Below are positions 45,252 to 54,577 of a DNA stretch of 64,000 nt, piece after piece. Origin of the DNA: Eurosta solidaginis (taxonomy: Eukaryota; Arthropoda; Insecta; Diptera; Tephritidae). A program made the translations under genes and the position numbers. Where the stretch lies: positions 184,821,477 to 184,885,476 of the forward strand of contig NC_090322.1 of assembly GCF_040869045.1 (NCBI RefSeq), read 5' to 3'. The first letter of the stretch is position 1. Every line of letters starts with the position of its first letter. Under the pieces are notes generated by a model, which worked only from the letters and a program-made list of their open reading frames with translations, was not told the DNA's origin and made no database searches.

Positions 45252-45769
45252 TTATAGTCCGATATCGTTCATTTTAAATAGCGATCTGAGATAAGTGCCC
45301 AGGAACCTACATACCAAATTTCATCAAGATACCTCAAAATTTACTCAAGTTATCGTGTTAACGGACAGACGGACGGACGGACGGACATGGCTCAATCGAA
45401 TTTTTTTTCGATACTGATGATTTTGATATATGGAAGTCTATATCTATCTCGATTCCTTTATACCTGTACAACCAACCGTTATCCAATCAAAGTTAATATA
45501 CTCTGTGAGCTCTGCTCAACTGAGTATAAAAAATAAGTATACGCACAGGTACACGTATTTCCTAATGGTACGGATTTGTTTGCGTGTAATTGGTTGGTTT
45601 TAGTGAAACATCATCCTTGTTTACTTGTTTGAAAAATTGTTGGGCTTGGGTAGTTTTGTTATATTTACGGCCTTTGAATCATATTTTTAAAAGAAATACG
45701 CAAATAATTATTCAGTTTATGAAAGTAAGAAATATTGCATCAATCCTTCTGACTTCTGACTTTCTGAGA

Positions 45770-46560
45770 CAGTGGCGTAATGAGGTTTTCTTTCGCCCGG
45801 GGCTAGTATCTTTTTTTTTCAAATTTTTATTTTTTCATACTTAATAATGTTAGGTCACCTTGCCCCATCGTAGATTGTAAATATTTATGTCAAAATATTT
45901 TTTAATTTGCTGAATGAACGTTTGCAACTAACAATTGATACTGAGATAGTCAAGAGTATTTGAAGTGCCACTCGAAAGTTTGGAAAACCATCTTCTCCAT
46001 ACGAGATTATAAAGTTTTAGCTTCAGTTTTTTTTTATCGCGAAGTAATATTTTGCAGTCACATATTTCGATAAAAAGTTCTGTTCCATCGAAATCTGTAT
46101 TATAAAATTCACCCAAGTTCTTACAATTTCTCTCTAAGTCGTTATTATCCTTGTTTAACAAATGTCCAACGTTTAAGAGAAATCCAAATTTAAAGTTAAG
46201 GTAATTTAGTCGTGTAAATCTTGTACGTATTTATTGTTGGAGACGATCGAGAACACGTTTCATAGCGCGAGAAATTTCATATTCTGCGGAAAGACCAACA
46301 TCTCTAGCCGATTCTCCGGCCATTTTGCGGCGCCTTCTTACTGGTTTTACCATATCAGTATCCCATTTTTCACAGACTTCACTTTCTCTATTGCTTCTTC
46401 CGGATATATGCATGCATTTTTTAGTATAGATTTTCCAGAAATCAGTTATAATAAAAATACAAATTATCCAAAAAGTTCTGCTTTGCGGACCATTTGGCGC
46501 CCCCCTGTGAGTAGCGCTCGTTGCAAGATGCCCCCCTTGTCGCCCCCCACTGCGCCACTG
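45770..46560 (-). mobile_element. hAT element, internally deleted, 8-bp target duplication
   Basis: Ends are CAGTGGCGTA and TGCGCCACTG, flanked by TTCTGAGA on both sides (45762-45769 and 46561-46568), the 8-bp duplication typical of hAT elements. At 791 bp it keeps only a middle fragment of the transposase. Confidence 0.92.
45928..46377 (-). pseudogene. hAT transposase fragment
   Basis: On the minus strand: PVRRRRKMAGESARDVGLSA, EYEISRAMKRVLDRLQQ, an in-frame TAA at ~46232, then RTRFTRLNYLNFKFGFLLNV and LNKDNNDLERNCKNLGEFYN, TDFDGTELFIEICDCKILLR. This matches the segment of hAT/ZMYM-type transposases between the catalytic core and the C-terminal dimerisation region. The N-terminal zinc finger and the rest of the core are absent. 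Confidence 0.8.
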
Positions 46561-46568
46561 TTCTGAGA

Positions 46569-47845
46569 TTAACAACACGACTTCTGAACTTCTGATAATA
46601 ACAACATTTGTTATTTGGTGACATATTTACTTAACTTCTAGATGTGACTAGAAGACGTAGCCCTTTCGAGGACTATGCACGAGAAGTGTTCTGACAAAAT
46701 CTACGTAAATCACTCGTATTCTGGAGATAAAGGTGTAATTATTGTTATTATAAATTTTTGTCAAACAATTGTTCTGGTCGCGTTTGACATACAATCATGA
46801 AGTCAGTTTAATGTAGTTAAAGATATAGGCAACACCTTGAGTACAGTTGACACTGCAGATGAGCCAACTTCTGCCTTTCCATTGATCGGTAGTGACGGCA
46901 CTACAGTCAAGGCGAAATTAACCCGAAAGCATTAAACTACATAGCTGCGTGTATGTCCTAAACAGTTCCTTTAATGAGGCGATGAGACTGCAAATATGTG
47001 CTTTACGGTTGCTTAGGTAAAAATAGGTGCCACATTCATCTTTTCGTCCGACATGTAGTTATATGAAAAGCCGTTTCTATTTGTTACTATGCAGAGTTTT
47101 AATTTGAGTTATAACGCAAAGGCTCTGGTAGGGAGGAAGCCAAAAAATGTGGTAAAAAATAGATCCGAGCAGACGTACATATGTACATTGAAACTTGAAT
47201 AAATTAGAGCAGTAAAGAGTTATGGGTGCTCAAGTGATGTCAGAACATCACTACAATCGCCTCTTATAAGTAACACTAAGCAAACAACAGAGGATCATCA
47301 TCGTCACCATTACAAACATATCTAAATATATTAGAAAATCACAGAAATACTACCACATATGTACGTTCATATGTACATATTTAACAAAGACAACAACAAT
47401 ATAACAAACAATGCCACTAAAACTGTTTTCAAGATATACATCAACTGTCTTCTACCACATCTCATATGCTTAAGAGATGCTTCAGTTAAGGTTGTGGCAA
47501 CCTCTTAAGCACGACAACTTGGTGGCAAATGTGCAATACTCCCGGATGTATGTAGAACTTAAAGCACATGTACACACATAAATAGGGGGTAATTTTTAAG
47601 ACTTCAAAAATACTGAATTTTGTCAAAGTGTGGTTCAGTTTTATAATAAACCAATAATAGATCTTTTGAGGGATTACACAGCTGAACAAGCAAGGTGCCT
47701 CTGGTCCAAATAATAAAAACAAAAACTAAGATAAATACTCTTCCTCTCTTCCACTCTTTGATGTATTACTTTAAATTCTTCCTACGAAATGGAGGACCCT
47801 ACATATTTTATGTCGATGCCAAATATCAGTTGCTAATGCAAATTA
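46569..47845. other. No gene recognised
   Basis: About 1.3 kb, AT-rich, with ACATATGTAC-type short palindromes around 47180 and 47350. No family features. Confidence 0.5.
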
Positions 47846-49537
47846 AATTTTATACTCAGTTGAGCAGAGCTCACAGAGTATATTAACTTTGATTTGATAA
47901 CGGTTGGTTGTACAGGTATAAAGGAATCGAGATAGATATAGACTTCCATATATCAAAATCATCAGTATCGAAAAAAGTTGGTTGAGCCATGTCCGTCAGT
48001 CCGTCCGTCCGTCTGTCCGTTAACACGATAACTTGAGTAAATTTTGAGGTATCTTGATGAAATTTGGTATGTAGGTTCCTGGGCACTCATCCCAGATCGC
48101 TATTTAAAATGAACGATATCGGACTATAACTACGCCCACTTTTGCGATATCGAAAATTTCGATAAACCGAAAAAATTCGATAATTCTTTGCCAAAGACGG
48201 ATAAAGCGATGAAACTTGGTAGGTGGGTTAACCCTATGACGCAGAATTGAAAATTAGTAAAATTTTTGGACAATGGGCGTGGTACCGCCCACTTTTAAAA
48301 GAAGGTAATTTAAAAGTTTTGCAAGCTGTAATTTGGCAGTCAGATATCATGATGAAATTTGGCAGGAACGTTACTACTATTACTACATATGTGCTAAATA
48401 AAAATTAGAAAAATCGGATGAAGAACACACCCACTTTAAAAGAAAATTTTTTTTAAAAGTCAAATTTCAACAAAAAATTTTATATCTTTACTGTATATAA
48501 GTAAATTATGTCAACATTCATGCCATAAGTCGAACAAAAATCGACCAATCCTTCTGAAATTTGGTAGAGGCATAGACTCTTTGACGGTAACTGTTTTCTG
48601 TGAAAATGGGCGAAATCAGTTGAAGCCACGCCCAGTTTTTATACACAGTCGAAATTTGGTAGAGGCATAGACTCTATGACGGTAACTGTTTTCTGTGAAA
48701 ATGGGCGAAATCGGTTGAAGCCACGCCCAGTTTTTATACAAAGTCGACCGGCTGTCCTTCCGCTCGGCCGTTAAAACGATAACTTGAGCAAAAACCGATA
48801 TATCTTTACTAAACTCAGTTCGCGTACTTACCTCAACTCACTTTATCTTGGTACAAAAAATGGCCGAAATCCGACTATAACCGCGCCCACTTTTTCGAAA
48901 TCGAAAATTACGAAAAATAAAAAAAATGCCATAATTCTATACCAAATATGAAAAAAGGGATGAAACATGGTAATTGGATTGGTTTATTGGCGCAAAAAAT
49001 AACTTTAGAAAAAACTTTGTAAAATGGGTGTGACACCTACCATATTAAGTAGAAAAAATGAAAAATTTCTGCCGGGCGCAATCAAAAGCCCTTGGAATCT
49101 TGGCAGGAATACTGTTCGTGGTAGTATATATATAAATAAATTAGTGGTACCCGAAAGATGATGTTCTGGGTCACCCTGGTCCACATTTTGGTCGATATCT
49201 CGAAAACGCCTTCACATATACAACTAAGGGCCACGCCCTTTTAAAACCCTCATTAATACTTTTAATTTGATACCCGTATGGTAAAAACACATTCGAGAGT
49301 CACCCCTGGTCCGCCTTTATGGCGATATCCCGAAATGGCGTCCACCTTTAGAACTATGGCCCACTCCCTTTTAAAATACTCTTTAATATTTTCCATTTGA
49401 TACCCATGTCATACAAACACATTCCAGGGTTACCCTAGGTTCGTTTCCCTACATGGTGATTTTCCCTTATTTTGTCTCCAAAGCTCTCAACTGTGTATGT
49501 AATGTTCGGTTACACCCGAACTTAGCCTTCTTTACTT
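47846..49537 (-). mobile_element. HINE/DINE-1-like element, copy G (short array)
   Basis: 3' stem-loop at 47850-47882, (GTCC)n at 47995-48018, 5' stem-loop at about 49504-49521. The minisatellite is reduced to about two units (49170-49440). A deletion near 48520 removes one body module and a ~90-bp direct duplication (AATTTGGTAGAGGCATAGAC to CACGCCCAGTTTTTATAC) occurs at 48559-48738. It is 1.7 kb. Confidence 0.88.
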
Positions 49538-49795
49538 GTTGATAATGCGCTCTTCGATAAATAATCAACCAAAGGGAATATTTGGGGAAACTTGCCAAAA
49601 AAATGTTTGATATTACTTGACTTGAATCTTTTACCTCCGGTTGGTTACCCCAGCACAGTTACTCTCTTTAAGCTGAGACTTCGGTTGGTAATAAAATCAG
49701 CTAATTTGTATCAAGTATGTACATTTGTATAACACGGATAACAACGTCCATCAAGCTTGTTAGTATGGAAAAACATAAAAATGTATATGGAGAAA

Positions 49796-50120
49796 TTTAA
49801 ATATGTATTGGGTGCCTGGACATATCGGAGGCCATGGCAGTAGCTAGCTAAAAAGAGCACATAGCTTGTACCTTAGAAGTTTCAATCAGACTGGCTAGAT
49901 GATTTAGAAGAAGGAAGAGCGCTCGTAACGCTAAGATTCCAGATATTAGTAGCGACACAGCTATCTATAAGATCTAGAACCAGCAAGCAGCATAGGTCCT
50001 GGAAAGCTGCTAGTGTTTGCCAAGACTCCGTAGCTATTTTGTAACATTTGGTAGTTGAGAAAATTTATGGTAACACTATGGTCTCTTACAGTCTATTTGA
50101 CGGTTCAGCCAGTTTAACCT
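49796..50120 (+). pseudogene. RNase H-bearing LINE remnant, small
   Basis: YWVPGHIGGHGSS is readable at 49807-49845, an altered form of the GHxGIxGNE motif. The 3' UTR words GGTAACACTATGGTCTC and GGTTCAGCCAGTTTAACC follow at 50068-50118. The region between is decayed. Confidence 0.6.
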
Positions 50121-51129
50121 AATTAAGGAAGTCTATAAAGTATAGACCAATATAAGTCACACCTAAAAAAACACCCTTTACAATCATACCGCAACATAGA
50201 TTCTTATGCAGCATAAATCCAAGCACATATGAAAGTACGTGCAACAGCTTTGTATGTACATATGTGTATATGAAAATGAGTTTGCGGCATGGAAAATTTG
50301 TGCTGACGTTAGCTTTATTCATAAAATAAATGAAGTATTTAGTTGAATTGCGATCTATTGCACGTTATGCGGTAACTGCCGCGCCGATAAGACAGCAGCG
50401 GCTAATGCCATCGTTACATTGATATGGTTTTTGTTGCTGACCTTAATGTTGCTGCTGTTACTGCAGCATTCTTTTTGTGGTCGAAATGAATTCCAATTGT
50501 TGTAGACTTATGCGGCGTGCGTCGTTGTGTGGCATCTCAAGCAAAGTTGAATGGAATATTTTTCTTGTTGCTCCCTGCTGCTGCTGCAGTTTGTTACCTT
50601 GCCCACCGTTAAGCATGCGACATGTATTAGAGGTGACTGAAAGCAGCGATTAAAGAATCAATTTAAGCAGAATTAATAGTAGACGCAGCAATAGATATGT
50701 TGTTTATATGTATGTATGTGGTGTCACTAGCGCGTTGATGGCATCGAATTGAAGTAATTTGTGGCGAAAGATGAGCGAGTGATGGTTAGATGTGATATGA
50801 ATATGATGCAATAGCTGCGACAACTTTAGGAAGTGCCTGACTACAATGACTCGTGGCAAGAAGATGCAAATGCCAGGCAACTCTATGCTAGCACGAGACA
50901 GTGCTTTTGGTTTGTCACATTTGATTTGATTGTAGGTATGGAGATGTGTGGTACTTACATAACACGAAGATTTGTTTTATAATACTATGTTTATGTAAAT
51001 GAACCCAAAATCAGAAGACAACTTTTTGTTTGACTTAGAAAAGTCTTAAAATAAAGGATCTTCTTCCAAAACACAATTATTATTATCAAAATAACTGCAA
51101 GTCTTCAACGGGTTCCCAGGTAAGACCAA
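50121..51129. other. No gene recognised
   Basis: Includes GCTGCTG and CAGCAG short runs around 50395-50590, common in fly non-coding DNA. No coding frame has support. Confidence 0.5.
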
Positions 51130-51555
51130 TAATCCTTACCGCCAGCGGGTTATGGGGCTTAGAATATACCCGCGCCAGGTAAACCTGTCGTAAGAGGCGA
51201 CTAAAATACCAAATTTATTCAAGGGGTTGTGTAGCGCACCCGTTTCAAGGGGTTGCCAGCGCAATATAGCTTCCTCAACCCGATTGTCAACCTCACCTAC
51301 GCGTGGCGAATCCTGTTTCTCTAACAGCCGAGGCTCTGGCAACGCCAAGTTCACCAAGGGGTGGTAGGGTGAAATGGCCTAGAAGGTTTCATGTGGTTAT
51401 ACCAAATTGTTCCCGAAATGGTCGGGCTAATACCTTAATGATGTTTGTTACCGGAACGTACCGGATCTGCGTCCGGTAAAGAACCATCAATATCGATAAC
51501 ACTTCCCAGGGCCTCCGGGGAGTGTCTTTATCGCTACAGCAACAAAAACTAATTA
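51130..51555 (+). mobile_element. LINE-type 3' UTR fragment (CAA tail)
   Basis: From CCGCCAGCGGGTTATGGGG through CTGTCGTAAGAGGCGACTAA, CAACCTCACCTACGCG, ACCGGAACGTACCGGATCTG and the hairpin CACTTCCCAGGGCCTCCGGG, to CGCTACAGCAACAAAAAC. It corresponds in order to the minus-strand copy 36006-36430. No coding region is joined to it. Confidence 0.7.
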
Positions 51556-51776
51556 TCCTTACATCTTCGACGAACTATTGTTTCCATAGATATTGAAATA
51601 AAAAATATGATCACATCAAGACCCGGAGGGAACTCCTCAAATAGAGGCTTATACATTTTTTGATAATTGGCTTTTTTAATACCATATATATTGGGGCAGA
51701 ACGACCTGAGTGCGTAGAGCTTCATACAATGACTGACAGGAAAAATGACTGAAAATTCTAACAAAAAACTCACCGG

Positions 51777-52092
51777 ATGACGGAACGTTTCAAAATCGGG
51801 GCAAACTTGAGCAGGAACGATAATGGGGACCAGGCAACTGAAGTACATAGTGTGCTTAAGTTGTGGACAGAGCACTACTCCTCATTGCTAGCTAGCGAGG
51901 GAGAAGGCGAGGCCGATGCCCAAATCGCTAATGACGGAGAACATCGGAATATGACGAAGTGAGAATGGCAATATCATGGATTTAAAATTACAAAGTACCG
52001 GTTAACAATGGATAATCAGCCGAGCTGTTCAACTACGGTGCCGAATATTTCTTAAAGACCTTGCATCAACTCCTGTGTAAAATACTGTAACG
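51777..52092 (+). pseudogene. RTE-like LINE, region just before the RT core
   Basis: EVHSVLKLWTEHYSSLLASE (about 51841-51900) and, after a frameshift, AELFNYGAEYFLKTLHQLLC (52020-52080) represent the linker and first RT motif of this LINE type. The continuation is missing; the palm region of the same kind of LINE, same strand, resumes at 60040 beyond the nested block. Confidence 0.72.
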
Positions 52093-52438
52093 CATTTTAG
52101 GGAAATCCTGGTTTTTATCACCTTCCGCTAACGTTCGAATCGCTGAACTGTCGAATAAATAACGCCAATATTCAGTATTGCAAAATGTTCTTTATTTGGA
52201 CTAATTTGGGAGTGGTAGAATTATACTTCACCATCACGTACTTCATAAAAGCGTGTTTAAGGGAATCAAACTTGCGCTGCTTTTATACTCTCTGTTGTCT
52301 CATTCGGATATATCTCCTAAGGTCTAGACTTTTCACGTACAGTTGTATGTGAGATATTTCTTGACTTCGAGCTGCTGGTTATGTGTGTGCATGTACATAA
52401 TTTTCGCTGCTTACTGTATTTGTTGTTGTGATTATTTA
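52093..52438. other. Unassigned segment between LINE fragment and TIR element
   Basis: It begins TGTAACGCATTTTAGGG directly after the LINE text and contains GAATAAATAACGCC and AATGTTCTTTATTTGG. This looks a little like part of an LTR, but I see no second copy, PBS or PPT, so it stays unassigned. Confidence 0.3.
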
Positions 52439-53005
52439 CACTGAAAGAAATGGTGCTAGTAAAACCAACAAATCGGTTCTGTTGTTCTTGACTTAACGGA
52501 GATTCGATGAAATTGATCGAAATATGGTTAATTCGACCGAGTTCTTTGTCAAGCGAACAAATTAGTTTAGTCATTTCAACAGAAGAGAAATTGTCGCTCT
52601 TACGGATCTTACAGCTTTGTCAACGGCGATCAACTGTCAATATATGAGCAAATATCAAAGAGAATTTCACGCTCACTGCGCTCCCTACTTTGTACTTAGA
52701 CGATGGTGTCACTTGTGTAAAAAAAAAAACACCAAAATAAGAAAACCATCAAATCGAAAAAGCATGTAACGTAGCAAATGCTACGCCACAATATCTATTT
52801 TCTATTTAGCGCCCACCCCTAACATCATATTTTCCATTTACTGCCCACCCCTAGTAGTGTATGTACCGACATACATATATACATACATACCGGCCCAGCA
52901 ACCATCGCGCAAGCACAAAGCAAGCCAGCGATGGTGAACGCACAATGCTTGGGAATTTTCATTCGGGCGCGCTGTGCGCGACAATACGAGCATAATTCCC
53001 AACGT

Positions 53006-53356
53006 CATTGTTTACTATATAGTTTGGCAGCTTAAGTAGAGGTTATGTTGCGAATAGAGTGGAAGGCAGTGGACTAGGCAGTCGAATGTCATATAATGAA
53101 GGAATGGTGTTCGGAGATTTTTCAAAGTTAAAAAAAAAATGATAAAAGCTTTAATATAAATAAAACTTTTGTTTTAATAACAACAAAAACGCCATATATA
53201 TTCTGTATACATAAATTTGTAAGGATTATCTCACTTTAAAATTTGAATTAAATAATCTAAAGTTTTTTTTTGAAACTGGGTCGAGAACTGTGCGTGTGAA
53301 TGTGCGAATTTTTACCGATCAGCTGTTAGTTGCGCTACTTGGTAAAATTTACAATG
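53006..53356. mobile_element. 351-bp hAT-like MITE in the 5' LTR
   Basis: The insert is bounded by CCCAACGT at 52998-53005 and 53357-53364, and is absent from the 3' LTR, where ATTCCCAACGTGTTCATAG is continuous. Ends are CATTGTTTAC and AATTTACAATG, a short imperfect inverted repeat. The 8-bp duplication indicates the hAT superfamily. It inserted after the retrotransposon did. Confidence 0.9.
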
Positions 53357-53706
53357 CCCAACGTGTTCATAGTTACCTATGAATAAGATGATTGGCCGGA
53401 ATACACCAGGAACACTTCGCCGTAGGTAAGTGAAGTGCGTGTCGGCCGCCACTGGCGGTCGACAAGGGGTGCCCTTTGGGTTAGGAGGGTGCGTTACAAG
53501 GTCGGTTCCACCGATGGTACGCCCCCCTGCCTTTCGGACACCCCGCAGGTTTACCCACATTTCCGGTGAGTAAGACGGGATTCACACCCCTTATTACTCA
53601 TCGGAAAGGTAATGCACGAGCAGCCTTCTCGGGTAGGATGGAAACCCGTCCCAACGCCATTGGCGGGGCGGATTTCCCCACTACTCTAGTAGACTGCTCG
53701 AGCCAA

Positions 53707-53714
53707 TATAAATA
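53707..53714 (+). promoter_or_regulatory. TATA-like box in 5' LTR
   Basis: TATAAATA preceded by GAGCCAA, repeated in the 3' LTR at 57941-57948. It is a candidate core promoter for the retrotransposon; no start site can be seen. Confidence 0.35.
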
Positions 53715-54577
53715 CATTGTAGGGACTCCCTTTGGGTCGAGGGGGGTAAAGTTACAAGGTCGGTTCTGCCGATGGTACTTCCCCCCAGGCCTATTGGGCA
53801 GCCTTACCCATATTCCAGGGACTCCCTTCGGGTCGAGGGGGGTAAAGTTACAAGGTCGGTTCTGCCGATGGTACTTCCCCCTGGCCTATTGGGCAACCCT
53901 AATATTTTGCTATCATCTCCTCTGAGTAAGACGGGACTCACCCCCCCTATTACTCAGAGGAAGGGTAATGCACGGATATACGGCTCAGGTAAGAGGGGAA
54001 CACTTCCCAACGCCTGCGGCGGGACAAACTCCCCTACTACCCTAGCCGAATACCCGAGCCAATATATTGTAGTTAGTTAGCCTCATACTAATATAGACAC
54101 TTCGCCGTAGGTACATCACCACGATCCCGATCCTCGGACATCCCATCCCGAAGTCTAGCCACCACCGTCGTCAAAGCTATTTGGTGAGAGCAACCGTCAC
54201 TCAGTACTCTCTCTTCGGGCGTGATCCTAACTACCGCCGTCATTACTACCGCCGTTAGTACCCCTTAGCGAGAGCCACCGTCGTCTTCACCATCTCAGCC
54301 ACCGCTAAGCTAGCACTCTATCTCCATCTCTCTGTGGAGAGCCGTCGTCCTTGGATTACACTATATTGTCAGCGACACTACCCAGTGAACATCTCTCTCT
54401 CTCTCTCCCCTGGATTCAAGGTTGTGGATATTTTAGCCCGAGAGCCGCGTGTGTGTGTGTGTTCGAAATCAAAACACTAATTCACTGTGTATTTATTTAG
54501 GTGGGGGAAGTGGGACCTCCATCCGACTCTGGATTGACTTGAGCATACCTCAGCCTTTGACCAAACCCACCTCATAA

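Larger units (their letters stand above)
41891..45535 (+). mobile_element. HINE/DINE-1-like element, copy F (full length, 3.6 kb)
   Basis: Reference copy of the dominant family. In order: AAGTAAGGAAGGCTAAG; stem-loop GTTCGG-GTGTAA-CCGAAC (41907-41924); sub-terminal repeat TACTCAGCTGAGAGCT (41931); minisatellite (42040-44200); Helitron-like CATCTGTCGGGTACCGCTAA (44207); body (44220-45350); GGAC microsatellite (45361-45386); GACATGGCTCAATCGA; 3' stem-loop TACTC...GAGTA holding the inverted sub-terminal repeat (about 45499-45527). No transposase. Known INE-1/DINE-1 elements have the same plan (sub-terminal repeats, central repeats, GTCY microsatellite, 3' hairpin) and are mobilised by Helentron proteins. 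The assignment is from architecture; no Helentron protein is in this window. Confidence 0.88.
52765..54576 (+). repeat. 5' LTR (with nested MITE)
   Basis: Begins with a palindrome around CGTAGCAAATGCTACG. It contains a ~92-bp tandem pair (GGGACTCCCTTTGGGTCGAG at 53725 and GGGACTCCCTTCGGGTCGAG at 53818) and two stem-loops of the TGAGTAAGACGGG...TTATTACTCA type. GC content is clearly higher than in the surroundings. The last base is 54575 or 54576, depending on the target duplication. Confidence 0.92.

Noticed and set aside
52093..52438. Solo LTR beginning TGTAACG
   Set aside because: No end, partner, target duplication or second copy could be found in the window.
53312..54080. Frames of 80-120 codons in the LTRs (repeated at 57416-58343)
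   Set aside because: LTR sequence with a tandem pair; the repeated peptides are by-products of it.
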